Source: Hydractinia symbiolongicarpus
Taxonomy: Eukaryota; Cnidaria; Hydrozoa; Anthoathecata; Hydractiniidae
Reading direction: 5' to 3'
Assembly: GCF_029227915.1 (NCBI RefSeq)
Contig: NC_079876.1
Location: 27,379,828-27,439,827 of the forward strand
DNA: 60,000 bases
The position numbers and the translations under genes were made by a program. The notes beneath the pieces were generated by a model, which saw nothing but the letters and a program-made list of their open reading frames with translations, was not told where the DNA came from and made no database searches. Of this stretch, positions 35,363 to 46,264 are shown piece after piece (position 1 is the first letter of the stretch; each line of letters begins with the position of its first letter).

Positions 35363-35584
35363 ATATATTTAACTTGTAATAACAAATTAGAGTGCTCGAT
35401 GTAAAATCATACAGAGCCTTAATAATATTGGTAAGGTTAAAAAGTAAATACGACTTGTATACAACTTAAAGTTTCACGCATCATGCGATCATCAGGTATA
35501 CATATAAAGTATAAAAAACTTTTACAAACGTTTTATATAAACTGCTAGTAATCACTTTAAATATACCATATCAAGATAATTATC

Positions 35585-36346
35585 TTAACCATTGTAATTC
35601 AATAAAAACTTTCTTTCGTGCAAACACTTAGACAGCAATTCAGATCTTTTATTTAAAAGGTGTGGGTGCTTTGACGTCAATATTTCAAACTTTTCGACCA
35701 AGCATAGGGCGCACCGCTTTGTGATGTTGGTGTAGGGGGCCACCCTTTTTTTTACAGACCACTTCAGGGTGTATGGTGCTTTTTCGTCCTTGAGCTCCCA
35801 AATGTACTTGGCAAGTGTCGTTTTCGCAAGGTGTCTGTGCTGAAAGGATGATTTGTGGACGCCATAACGCAACTTAAACTTTCCACTGGCTAGGCCAATG
35901 TACAGTTTGGTTGGTTTTTCTGGGCTCGCTACTTCGCAATTATAAACCACGTCTTCGACTTTGCAGTTTCCTGGCAAAGGACAGTTTGGTTTGTTGCTCC
36001 TCTGGCAGTTGCAGCCTGCCTCCTTAGGTTTTGTTTTGCCGACGTTTGCATTGTGGCTTTTGACGATTCGCTCGAAGTTTCGCGTGCAGGAATAGCTCAC
36101 TTTCACATTGTTCCTGTTCAGGATCTTGTGCAGAGCGCTGTTTTTTCCGAAGTGTTTGTCGATGAGCTTCAGGAACACTTGGGCGACTTTCGTTTCAACG
36201 TTCTTGTTATATGGTGGGTTGAACCATATGATGTTTCTCGAACGGTTTCGGCTAGCTTTTGGCACGTTCTTCTTGTACGCTAGTTTGTCGGTGTACCCGC
36301 TTTGCTTTAGCGCATCTTCGTATTCAGGTTTGGTTTCGTTGAACAC
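35585..36346 (-). CDS. Penelope-like GIY-YIG endonuclease region (left arm, partial)
   Basis: The 253-residue frame begins at the palindrome centre. It includes the linker motif NIIWFNPPYNKNVETKVAQV, which lies between RT and endonuclease in cnidarian Penelope-like elements, then NVKVSYSCTRNF, a cysteine cluster (CNCQRSN...CPLPGNC), and the GIY-YIG domain (VVYNCEV... LYIGLASGKFKLRYGVH). The endonuclease would nick target DNA to prime reverse transcription. The frame is 5' truncated and cannot act alone. Confidence 0.8.
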   Translation of the reverse strand: MFNETKPEYEDALKQSGYTDKLAYKKNVPKASRNRSRNIIWFNPPYNKNVETKVAQVFLKLIDKHFGKNSALHKILNRNNVKVSYSCTRNFERIVKSHNANVGKTKPKEAGCNCQRSNKPNCPLPGNCKVEDVVYNCEVASPEKPTKLYIGLASGKFKLRYGVHKSSFQHRHLAKTTLAKYIWELKDEKAPYTLKWSVKKRVAPYTNITKRCALCLVEKFEILTSKHPHLLNKRSELLSKCLHERKFLLNYNG

Positions 36347-36403
36347 GGTTTCGTTGGAGGAGTTCTGCGCGAGCGTCTTGCGCAGAACTCCTCCAACGAA
36401 ACC

Positions 36404-37165
36404 GTGTTCAACGAAACCAAACCTGAATACGAAGATGCGCTAAAGCAAAGCGGGTACACCGACAAACTAGCGTACAAGAAGAACGTGCCAAAAGCTAGCC
36501 GAAACCGTTCGAGAAACATCATATGGTTCAACCCACCATATAACAAGAACGTTGAAACGAAAGTCGCCCAAGTGTTCCTGAAGCTCATCGACAAACACTT
36601 CGGAAAAAACAGCGCTCTGCACAAGATCCTGAACAGGAACAATGTGAAAGTGAGCTATTCCTGCACGCGAAACTTCGAGCGAATCGTCAAAAGCCACAAT
36701 GCAAACGTCGGCAAAACAAAACCTAAGGAGGCAGGCTGCAACTGCCAGAGGAGCAACAAACCAAACTGTCCTTTGCCAGGAAACTGCAAAGTCGAAGACG
36801 TGGTTTATAATTGCGAAGTAGCGAGCCCAGAAAAACCAACCAAACTGTACATTGGCCTAGCCAGTGGAAAGTTTAAGTTGCGTTATGGCGTCCACAAATC
36901 ATCCTTTCAGCACAGACACCTTGCGAAAACGACACTTGCCAAGTACATTTGGGAGCTCAAGGACGAAAAAGCACCATACACCCTGAAGTGGTCTGTAAAA
37001 AAAAGGGTGGCCCCCTACACCAACATCACAAAGCGGTGCGCCCTATGCTTGGTCGAAAAGTTTGAAATATTGACGTCAAAGCACCCACACCTTTTAAATA
37101 AAAGATCTGAATTGCTGTCTAAGTGTTTGCACGAAAGAAAGTTTTTATTGAATTACAATGGTTAA
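36404..37165 (+). CDS. Penelope-like GIY-YIG endonuclease region (right arm, partial)
   Basis: Translation is identical to the minus-strand frame at 35585-36346, as expected from the inverted repeat. The coordinates mirror exactly around 36375. The lack of any difference between the arms means they are very young, kept identical, or an assembly artefact. Confidence 0.8.
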   Translation: MFNETKPEYEDALKQSGYTDKLAYKKNVPKASRNRSRNIIWFNPPYNKNVETKVAQVFLKLIDKHFGKNSALHKILNRNNVKVSYSCTRNFERIVKSHNANVGKTKPKEAGCNCQRSNKPNCPLPGNCKVEDVVYNCEVASPEKPTKLYIGLASGKFKLRYGVHKSSFQHRHLAKTTLAKYIWELKDEKAPYTLKWSVKKRVAPYTNITKRCALCLVEKFEILTSKHPHLLNKRSELLSKCLHERKFLLNYNG

Positions 37166-37248
37166 GATAATTATCTTGATATGGTATATTTAAAGTGATT
37201 ACTAGCAGTTTATATAAAACGTTTGTAAAAGTTTTTTATACTTTATAT

Positions 37249-37293
37249 GTATACCTGATGATCGCATGATGCGTGAAACTTTAAGTTGTATAC
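37249..37293 (+). ncRNA. Hammerhead ribozyme-like fold in Penelope-like 3' region (mirror at 35457-35501, minus)
   Basis: Order of elements: stem I strand GTATAC, core CTGATGA, stem II CGCA/TGCG with loop TGA, core GAAA, very short stem III CTT/AAG, then UU and the second GTATAC closing stem I. Minimal hammerheads with tiny stem III are known from Penelope-like elements. The T-T pair at the base of stem II is a weakness. Confidence 0.65.
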
Positions 37294-37320
37294 AAGTCGT
37301 ATTTACTTTTTAACCTTACC

Positions 37321-37325
<5 letters not shown>

Positions 37326-37372
<47 letters not shown>
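37326..37372. repeat. (TA)n microsatellite, ~47 bp
   Basis: Separates the two Penelope-like palindromes. Confidence 0.95.
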
Positions 37373-37376
<4 letters not shown>

Positions 37377-37570
37377 AAGGAAGTAAAAATTAACTTGACA
37401 TTGGTTCGGTACTCCGAGTTTCGTGTTATACATTCATCAGCCAAATTATACAAGTGAAAAAAGTAAACAAGAAAATTCGTATCTATTTATTTGACAAGAT
37501 GAATTCCTAAGAAACATCATTAAATGCGTGGTGTTATAAACATGTGAATAGATAATTGGCTAAGTGATTA

Positions 37571-39082
37571 TCAGTCCTTAGATTTATAATTAGCCAAAAG
37601 AAACTTATTTGTGTGACGACATTTAGCAATGAGTTCACTGCGTTTGTTTAGAAGCTCACTTTTGTCTTTGTAAAAGAGGATTTCAAATTTTTCTTGAAGA
37701 CAAAGAGGACAATTTCGTGAATTGTTAGTGTAGCTTTGTACTTGCTTGATGGTCGACCATTTGAGCGTCGGGGTGACATTGCTTTTCTCTTTCAAGTCCC
37801 AAACGTATGATGAAAGTGACGTGCTGTTCTTGTACTTTTTGTTGCTAAAAGACTGTTTGTGGCCATTGAATCTTGTCTTAAACGATTTCTCAGTCAGACC
37901 AATGTAGACTTTCTTTTGGTGAGCGGGTGCTGTAACTTCGCATTTGTATATGACAGACGTCACTTGGCAGTTTCCTTCCAATGGACATTCGGGTTTTCTT
38001 CTGCAATTGCAGCTTGCTGTAACTGGTGTGACGGATTTCGAGACTTTCGAATTATGCGATTTGATGATGGTGGCCATGTTTTCCATGCAGCTGTAGCTGA
38101 CCTTTACGTTGTTTTTGTTGAACAGCTTCTTCAGGTGTCCGGAATGGAAGTGTTTGTTGATAAGAGATAAGAACTTCCTCGCTACGTTTGTTGATACATT
38201 TTTATTGTACGGGGGGTTAAACCATATTACATTTCTCGTACGTTTCATCTTCCTTCTTCGGGTTTTCTTTTTTGTAAACGTCAGATTGATGTTCTTATAT
38301 CCGCTTTTTTTCAATGAATCTTCGTAGTTGACTTTCGCTTTCTCGAAAATTGCTTCATTTGAAGAGTTTTTAGATAAACGATCAGCTATTGCAATTGGCA
38401 ACTGCTTTAGTATCTGTTGTGGATGATTTGAAGAAGTGTGTATGTACTGCATGGTGTCGTTTGGTTTTTTGTAAGGTTGGTATGTGCCGTGTTTCAAGTT
38501 GAAGGTTACGTCAAGAAAGTCTACAGAATAGAGCCCTGTGACTATATCTATCTGGAATCCTATCGATTTGAACAGTTTTATAATGTCTTTTCTCATCTTA
38601 TCAACACTGCGCCCTTTCATATTGCGTAGAACCATTAAACCATCATCCCTATACAAGCCTGCGTCTGATTTGTTAATTAGAGATGAAAGCTTATTCAATA
38701 TGAAGAGTCCCACAAGTTCACATATTTCTGCGCCATCATAACTACCCATAGTCACGTCAAAACAGTCACTGGTCAATTTCTTGGTCCAAGCTTCCTTATT
38801 GAAAAATAGGAGTGATTTTCTGCAGTGGTTGATTGTTCTCAATTCCTTATCTGAGATCGTTGTGTAGATTTTTGCAAACTCAAGTGCTTCGTTCAAAATC
38901 TCTTTAGTTATAGCGGGGTAGAATTCCTTTATATCGAGTTGTATGAACGAACATGCATCTTTGTTTTCGATAGAATCAAACCACGAAATCGCTTCGTCTG
39001 TGTTTTTCCATTGGTTCACTTGAATTGAATTTCTGATGTCTGAGTTGATTCGATCTAAGATAGATTTGCTTACTTTCCCCAA
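37571..39082 (-). CDS. Penelope-like reverse transcriptase C-terminal half plus GIY-YIG endonuclease
   Basis: The 503-residue frame is 5' truncated. RT motifs are FIQLDIKEFYP (~46-56), VTMGSYDGAEICELVG (~110-125) and GLYRDDGLMV with catalytic Asp146-147. After VIWFNPPYNKNV (~285-296) come a cysteine cluster CNCRRKPECPLEGNC (358-372) and the endonuclease VIYKCEV... VYIGLTEKSFKTRFNGHKQS (~378-411). The protein would nick DNA and copy its RNA at the break. Upstream RT motifs are absent because the element turns into its inverted copy near 39130. Confidence 0.88.
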   Translation of the reverse strand: MGKVSKSILDRINSDIRNSIQVNQWKNTDEAISWFDSIENKDACSFIQLDIKEFYPAITKEILNEALEFAKIYTTISDKELRTINHCRKSLLFFNKEAWTKKLTSDCFDVTMGSYDGAEICELVGLFILNKLSSLINKSDAGLYRDDGLMVLRNMKGRSVDKMRKDIIKLFKSIGFQIDIVTGLYSVDFLDVTFNLKHGTYQPYKKPNDTMQYIHTSSNHPQQILKQLPIAIADRLSKNSSNEAIFEKAKVNYEDSLKKSGYKNINLTFTKKKTRRRKMKRTRNVIWFNPPYNKNVSTNVARKFLSLINKHFHSGHLKKLFNKNNVKVSYSCMENMATIIKSHNSKVSKSVTPVTASCNCRRKPECPLEGNCQVTSVIYKCEVTAPAHQKKVYIGLTEKSFKTRFNGHKQSFSNKKYKNSTSLSSYVWDLKEKSNVTPTLKWSTIKQVQSYTNNSRNCPLCLQEKFEILFYKDKSELLNKRSELIAKCRHTNKFLLANYKSKD

Positions 39083-39132
39083 GTTGCTCTTGCATGGATT
39101 GATTAATCTACATGGGAGCTTGGTCGACTACG

Positions 39133-39896
39133 AAGTCGACTACGAAGATTCATTGAAAAAAAGCGGATATAAGAACATCAATCTGACGTTTACAAAAAAG
39201 AAAACCCGAAGAAGGAAGATGAAACGTACGAGAAATGTAATATGGTTTAACCCCCCGTACAATAAAAATGTATCAACAAACGTAGCGAGGAAGTTCTTAT
39301 CTCTTATCAACAAACACTTCCATTCCGGACACCTGAAGAAGCTGTTCAACAAAAACAACGTAAAGGTCAGCTACAGCTGCATGGAAAACATGGCCACCAT
39401 CATCAAATCGCATAATTCGAAAGTCTCGAAATCCGTCACACCAGTTACAGCAAGCTGCAATTGCAGAAGAAAACCCGAATGTCCATTGGAAGGAAACTGC
39501 CAAGTGACGTCTGTCATATACAAATGCGAAGTTACAGCACCCGCTCACCAAAAGAAAGTCTACATTGGTCTGACTGAGAAATCGTTTAAGACAAGATTCA
39601 ATGGCCACAAACAGTCTTTTAGCAACAAAAAGTACAAGAACAGCACGTCACTTTCATCATACGTTTGGGACTTGAAAGAGAAAAGCAATGTCACCCCGAC
39701 GCTCAAATGGTCGACCATCAAGCAAGTACAAAGCTACACTAACAATTCACGAAATTGTCCTCTTTGTCTTCAAGAAAAATTTGAAATCCTCTTTTACAAA
39801 GACAAAAGTGAGCTTCTAAACAAACGCAGTGAACTCATTGCTAAATGTCGTCACACAAATAAGTTTCTTTTGGCTAATTATAAATCTAAGGACTGA
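39133..39896 (+). CDS. Penelope-like endonuclease region, inverted truncated copy
   Basis: From ~39141 the translation repeats the last ~250 residues of the minus-strand frame at 37571-39082 (from YEDSLKKSGYKN to YKSKD). The open frame extends upstream to 39036, but that part is antisense to the RT and meaningless. No RT motifs are present. Confidence 0.8.
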
Positions 39897-40021
39897 TAAT
39901 CACTTAGCCAATTATCTATTCACATGTTTATAACACCACGCATTTAATGATGTTTCTTAGGAATTCATCTTGTCAAATAAATAGATACGAATTTTCTTGT
40001 TTACTTTTTTCACTTGTATAA

Positions 40022-40062
40022 TTTGGCTGATGAGTGTATAACACGAAACTCGGAGTACCGAA
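40022..40062 (+). ncRNA. Hammerhead ribozyme, minimal type, Penelope-like 3' region (mirror at 37405-37445, minus)
   Basis: Stem I TTTGG pairs with CCGAA (one G-U), followed by core CTGATGA, stem II GTGT/ACAC with loop ATA, core GAAA, stem III CT/AG closed by the A-U pair, and cleavage triplet GTA. All conserved core bases are present. The mirrored minus copy differs by one base at the base of stem II. In Penelope-like elements such ribozymes are thought to process element transcripts. Confidence 0.8.
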
Positions 40063-40090
40063 CCAATGTCAAGTTAATTTTTACTTCCTT

Positions 40091-40353
<263 letters not shown>

Positions 40354-40367
40354 ACAAATAAGCTCAG

Positions 40368-42960
40368 TGTTACTGGTGTGTTTGGCATGTCGTGTCGACA
40401 TGAATATCCAAAATTATTTTTAAATATGTGCTATGGGGAAAGGTGGGTTAAGCATATACTTATTTTTGGTTAAATTGTGTAGATATGTTCATGATTTTTA
40501 TATGATGGGAAATTTTGTTTTTTACATATAAGGAAAAAACTGACATTTTTCTGGTTGGGTTATGCTGTTATGCTGTTAGATAAGATTTAGCAAGAATCTA
40601 ATGGAAAAGAATTAGATGTGCATATAGTATACGATATAGCATGTGTTTTAAAGCGACACTTAGAGGTTAGTTACAAAAACTTTCAAATATCAAGTGTATG
40701 AGAAAGCGGTTCTTTAACAGAAGAGTGATAAAACAATGTTTTATAATACAATTTTTATACAGAAAAAACAAACCATGACGAATTACAAACATTTCAATTT
40801 TGGTATACCTTTGTTTCATTCGTATGGTCACAACGGTAATTGCCAGGTAGGTAATTATTATCACTTGTTTAAGTGCTTAAGATCATAATATTGTTACTTC
40901 AATGTAATGTATACCTAGATAAAGAACTCCATTCGAAGACTAGAGTCATTTGGTCTCATGGACGGAGAATTAATGGAAAGACTTTGGTCATACTTGCGCT
41001 CGTTTTCCAAAATTACTAAAGAGATGACCCCCGCTCATCGCATGGATTTACTGGGTGACGCTTTAATGCATTTTGGATCAATCAAAATGGGCAATATAGG
41101 TATACATAGGTAGAATAAGCAAAAGAGGTAAACATAATTAAGTAATGTAGTATTTATGAAAGGTTTATTAATTTAGGAAATACATTGGTAAATCTTTATG
41201 AAAAAGCCAATAAAACGATGAAGTCGTGCTGTGATGAACTTGATGCAATATGCTCAAAACTTCAAGGTATGTTACTTAGTGAAGATGTTCTACAACCTTA
41301 AGACAGGGAATGCTAAGAAAACTATTCTTTTCTCAGAGTTTTTTTTTTACGCATGTGCATATTTTAAATCGTTATCTTTAAGAATACTTCTGCGTCAAAC
41401 TCTCGAACGCAGAAAGATATTTAAAAACCTTTTTTTGTTAAAACATCGAGGGCAGAGCATTTTAATTAGAAAAAGTACTTTTTAAAGCCTATATATAATT
41501 TGTTTGTCAATTGTATTCTTAGTAAATATCACATCAGACGTGTTGAATGCTTGGAAAAGCGAGGAGGATGAAGCGGTAACAAAACAGCCTTCAAATGCGA
41601 AAGGTAATTTTTAGTAATTTAAACGGGCGCGCGTAGGCGAGAATAAGCGAGAGTCATTATTGATTTCAAATTGATCTAGATATTGAATGGACTCAGTGCT
41701 ACTATCGAAAGCTCAAAGAATTTTGGAAAGAAAAGCGCCTGTCACTGATGAGTGAAAAGCTATCAGATCGAGCTTGCCATATTTCTAAAGTAGCAAGGTT
41801 TAAAATTTGCGCTGTTATATTATATAAGAATTAATATAACATATATATAAGAAATAAAAGATAACCACATCTGCGATTTTTAGGATTGATATCACTCTCA
41901 AAAGTCTTGAAAAGAAGCATAACATTCTTGCACGTTGGACCGTTAGCACTCCTGAATATCGATTCGAACATAAAAACGCCTTGCAATTCACACAAGATGA
42001 AGCCATATGCCAACTATACCACGGGGTATCAGAACGAATGATGTTGTTGGTATTAAAAAAGCGCTACGGAGGTACTAATGAACTATTAATTGTCCTTAGT
42101 TCACATTACCATGATTTGATGACTTGTTACTGACTTAACCTTCCATCGTTAATCGTTCAAATTTGATACGTGGTTCTTTTTAAAAAACTTAACCTTCTTA
42201 ATCTAAGTTTATTACGGCGTAATAGCTCTTACTATAATCAAACTATTTGGGTTTCTCTCTTAGATGGATCTGCAATTGCTAATCGTCTCAGCGCCCAAAT
42301 AAATAAAGTGTGTAGAGAAATAAAGAATCAGCTGGACGGATTAAATGACATACGGAAGGAGTTAAACGAGAGCTATTCTAACCTCAAATACAGTGAAATA
42401 TTGGATGTGAACTCAGCTGTCTACCAAAGTATTTCAATCCATGTTAGTGTTTAACTCGTGTGCCGTATTTCGTAACTTTTTAAGTGATTCTTGTTTCCAT
42501 GTTTTTATAATTTAGTATAATTAGTAAGTTTTACGCAAATGTCACGTGCATATTGCAATACTTGTTATTTTAGAAAACGTCAATAATTCCAGAAAATGTG
42601 AAGAGAAATTGCGTCCAATTATATTTGAGACAGCAACGAGCGTTTGAAGAGATTGGTCTTGTAAAACATGAAATGTCATGCGTTATAGATTATTGGCAAG
42701 AGCAATTTCAAATACTAAAACAATACTTGGAAACATGCGACAAGCCTGCCGAAAAGTTTCTCATCAGTGAAGTTATGGGCCGCGTGAGCGATACTTTAAA
42801 TCGAAATAAAGCTCTGTTCAATAGTTTCGTTCATATTGAAAATCCACTTGCGAATGATGTGCTAGTGATGTACGAAGACGACGAAACGATAGATTTCGCG
42901 TATTACTCTGAGGACAGTGAAATATACTCAGATTCAAGTGAAAGTGCAGATGGTGAATAA
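40368..42960 (+). CDS. KDZ (Kyakuja-Dileera-Zisupton) transposase, core and C-terminal exons
   Basis: Exons: 40368-40442 ([21 protein letters not shown]), ~40540-40665 ([16 protein letters not shown]), 40763-40846 ([18 protein letters not shown]), 40919-41099 ([18 protein letters not shown], then [17 protein letters not shown]), 41177-41266, 41523-41603, 41680-41797, 41883-42071, 42264-42442 and 42574-42960. From exon 40919 onward all phases match. These motifs are hallmarks of the KDZ transposase RNase H-like core; YDIAC holds a catalytic Asp. The C-terminal part is helical with an acidic tail. Exons for the Cys cluster and the first catalytic Asp would lie where the microsatellites and Penelope copies now are and were not found. 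A TAG at 40588 is either the splice acceptor or an in-frame stop. Confidence 0.85.
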
Positions 42961-43311
42961 AAGTTATATTGTTAATATATTTATGAAGCTGTGGTTCGAT
43001 TATATAAAAATACAACGGCAGGGAATAAGGAGTATATAACCAAAAGTGTTGCGCATGGCTTGTACCTGAAACAACCATCTTCCTTAGACTTTTCTAAACA
43101 AAACAAATGTATTTAATACCTAAGATATGTTTTTACATATAGTTATAATTTATTTTTGTTTTAAATTTCATGAGTAGATATTAAAATTCGTGTACCTTAC
43201 TTAACTATATAATATAATTGTTGGCGTAACTTCCTTCCCACTTTGTTTCTTCACGAACCTGTTGCCTGTGTAGCGCAAAACGATAATTTTCACAGTAAGA
43301 AAGACGTAGAA
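42961..43311. other. 3' flank of KDZ transposase; no gene seen
   Basis: AT-rich sequence downstream of the stop, with an AATAA-rich start that could serve polyadenylation. Confidence 0.4.
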
Positions 43312-43602
43312 ATGAATCAGCGTCAAGCCAATGTTTTACTCTGGTTAGCCTATGGCCCATCCGAGTAACTCGGAGGCTCTGATACGGTCATTTCGAATAC
43401 TGACAGAACGAACTTTATAAACAATGCTGAAGTGAATCAGCGTCAAGCCAATGTTTTACTCTGGTTAGCCTATGGCCCATACCGAGTAACTCGGAGGCTC
43501 TGATACGGTCATTTCGAATACTGACAGAACGAACTTTATAAACAATGCCGAAGTGAATCAGCGTCAAGTCAATGTTTTACTCTGGTTAGCCTATGGCCTA
43601 TA
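43312..43602 (+). repeat. Tandem repeat, unit 120-121 bp, ~2.4 copies
   Basis: GAATCAGCGTCAAGCCAATG recurs at 43314, 43434 and 43555, with almost identical sequence between. The third unit breaks off after CCTATGGCC. Each unit contains the short palindrome CCGAGTAACTCGG. Confidence 0.9.
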
Positions 43603-43945
43603 CTCATATTCAGAACAGATTTTTATTTTTCATAAAGAACATACAATATTGATAAACTTCTATGATTTCACAAAACCAAAAGAATTTTTGAATAGCCCGC
43701 AGAGGAATTTATCTTAAATTAAATTTTACAAAAATGCCCAGACGTTTAGTTGTTCCCGTCTATTTAAAACAAAAGCTGTCTATAGGAGAAGCAACGATGG
43801 ATATAGTGTATCATATACTATAGTGAAACATTAGTAATCTGTTGTTTGCAATGCCTACCGCTATGTTACGTTCAAGTCTTTAGTCGTGAATCCGAACGCT
43901 GTTTTCACGCCAAAACCTATTCCTATTTTAGTTGAGTATACCGAT

Positions 43946-46264
43946 ATGGCCTCCAGCACAGTAACGAAAAGAACACAAAAATCGCAGGAGCAACTTGATA
44001 TACTAGAAGCTATGTACGACAAGGGAATGACGTGTTACGGAAGAGACAACATTGGTTCTTTGACTTTACTGAGGAAAGCAGTAGAACAAACAGGGCTAAA
44101 AGAGATCCAAGTCAAGGTTCAGTTTCCGCTCTATCGCCATTTACCAAAAGACGATGAGTCACGAAAATAATTTTACACTTTATCTTTATTTAGAACTGGA
44201 TTGATCAAAAAAGAAGAAAAAAGCAGGAAAAAACAGAAAAACTCCGTGCACGACCGATGCGAGGATTTGATATATTTCGATCCGAGTATATTTCCTCTCT
44301 GACAGGCAATATGAGCTAGTTTTTGTAAAAAATAATAACATTCATTTCACATGTTAAGATATAAGTTTAATTTTGAATTGATATATTTTAGGTACTAACC
44401 ATGATAGCGCTTTAGCATTAAAAAACGCCAATCGAGCATGGGGTGGAATGTCAGAAATTAAAAAGTCATCGTACTGTGATAAAGCTACAACTTTCAAACT
44501 TCCGGAATTCAAAGACATGAGCGCAGAGCAACAACGGCTAAAAATTCAACAGACTCGCCGAAAGATTGAATCCCTGGTAAACATTATTGACTATCAGGAG
44601 AGAAATTTCTGTAAATTTATTTTAGCAAAGGTTCTTTAACAATTATTAACGTAATATAACCCAATGTTGAAAACATTCTTCTTAATTACCTTGTTATTCT
44701 AGTGCAAAGAAATGTTGTCATTTAACATAGAAACATTGGTCATTGATGTTGATTGCGAGAGGAATAGAGGTCACACTTCTGTGTACGGCAGCCAACAAGG
44801 TGTAGACTTTGTAGAACAGCATCATGATATCGAGTGGGAGTTTTCATGTTTCGCTGCAGGCTTGAAGTTTCCGACAAAAATATGCTTTCCTCCAAACAAC
44901 GTGAATAAAAATGTTAGCTTTAGCAATTATTCCGCTATTTATAATTTTAGGTGTTTCTGAGAACAGTGCCAAAGCTTCAAAAAGTGATAGAGACAAAGTT
45001 ACTGAAGCGCTTAACAAAAAGATATGTAAGTATTTTTGCACTTTCATGCATCAGAGCTAATAGCGTTTTTTGATATGAGGATTATCCAAATATTTGATAT
45101 AAGATATCAAAAAATCGCTACAGGGCCTAAATTCGACGCTGGTATACGAGGCTTTTTTGCGATATTTATGATGTTCATACAAATATTTAAATAGATTTAG
45201 CATCATGTGAGAAATGGACGCGTGTACCGTACCGAAAGATAACTGAAGGCGAAGTAGAAGTTCTCGGAATACCACCGGGTTTCATTTTTAAGAAACCGTC
45301 AAACTGTACGAAATTGGAACTATCCATATTATTGGATAACATGGAACATATAAAATTTTTAGGTATAAACAACTTTTCTTATCCATTACAGAAAAACAGT
45401 TCTTTTTTTACATCATATCATACCTTAAGGGAATTAATTTTGCGGGAAAATGTTTCGAAAATAAAAATGATTTTCGCGAAGTTAGCAAGTCCTAATATTT
45501 TTGCGAGAATGAATTCCCTAAAAATTAATTCCCTTATGGTCAGGTCAAGTGCCAAAAATAATTTACCGCAGTCTAAGTCGTTTGTTTATATTTGTCATTT
45601 AAAAAGATTTATGAAAATAATATTTCTTCAAGGAAAGAAACTTTGCGGTTTCGCGGTTTTTGGCATTTTTACTGGGAAAGTTTAGCAAATTTTTGCCAAC
45701 ATTTTTACAGATTGGCAAAAATTTGCTAAACTTTCCCAGTAAAAATGCCAAAAATCGCGAAACTGCAAAGTTTCTTTCCTTGAAGAAATAAAACCTTATT
45801 TTGCCATAGTTATACAGCGAAAAAACCAATCCCACCAGGGTCACCAGGTTAGTCTCCAACCTCCTACCGACGCAGTCGTAGAAAATAGTGAGGTTGTCAA
45901 TGAAAATATGGAAGCTGCGGTGACTGAAATTTTGACAGATCCTGTTCCCTCAAATGTTAAGAAAAGAAAAAAAGGAAGTCATAAAGAAATGACTCAGCTT
46001 GACGACAATTGTCAAATGCTTGAGCTGACCGATAAAGTCCCGAACTCAAGAGGCCTCGACATAACCCTTCAAGAAGTAATGTCCCAAGCCAGTGTTGATG
46101 AAGGCTTTGTCGATTACATCCTGAAGGATAGAGAAAGAGAAAGTGGAGATCAAAATATTACTGAATACCTGATAAAGTGGATTGGTTATGAGGTACCAAC
46201 GTGGGAGCCGGAGGAGAATGTAAATTCGGCTGATGTAAAAAGATATTTTTTGAACAAAAAGTAA
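43946..46264 (+). CDS. Divergent homeodomain - HMG box - chromodomain protein encoded in the KDZ element
   Basis: Exons: 43946-44116, 44194-44305, 44392-44576, 44703-44900, 44951-45026, ~45195-45361 and ~45815-46264. The first two give a homeodomain-like fold (QLDILEAMYDKG, TGLKEIQVK then NWIDQKRRKK, with Gln where Asn51 is usual). RARPMRGFDIFRSEYISSL followed by NRAWGGMSEIKKSSY reads as an HMG box. The last exon ends in a chromodomain (VDYILKDRE, then YLIKWIGYEVPTWEPEENVN). It should act in the nucleus on DNA and methylated histone tails, perhaps guiding the element; that is inference. The join of exons 2-3 needs a GC donor, and phases around the fourth and last exons are not settled. Confidence 0.7.
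45622..45789. repeat. Foldback MITE in intron of the chromodomain gene
   Basis: Two ~80-base arms (outer ATTTCTTCAAGGAAAGAAAC and its complement) pair around a short centre (CATTTTTACAGATT). The stretch 45370-45600 also contains TTCGCGAA-type repeat sequence. Confidence 0.8.

Larger units (their letters stand above)
35422..37328. mobile_element. Penelope-like element 3' ends as a 949-bp inverted repeat
   Basis: Arms 35422-36370 and 36380-37328 are reverse complements around a 9-base centre (36371-36379). Each arm encodes the same 253-aa C-terminal part of a Penelope-like polyprotein and ends in a 3' region with a hammerhead fold, next to TA repeats. Only the endonuclease end is present; the reverse transcriptase is missing. 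The structure is either head-to-head integrated truncated copies or a snap-back product. Confidence 0.85.

Noticed and set aside
36053-36443. Antisense frames over the Penelope-like arms (and their mirrors at 36307-36697, 37859-38327, 39140-39608)
   Set aside because: Shadows of the endonuclease region on the opposite strand; no independent motif.
45314-45859. Frames on both strands over the intron hairpin at 45.3-45.9 kb
   Set aside because: They run through a foldback MITE and AT-rich intron; the true exons end near 45361 and restart near 45815.
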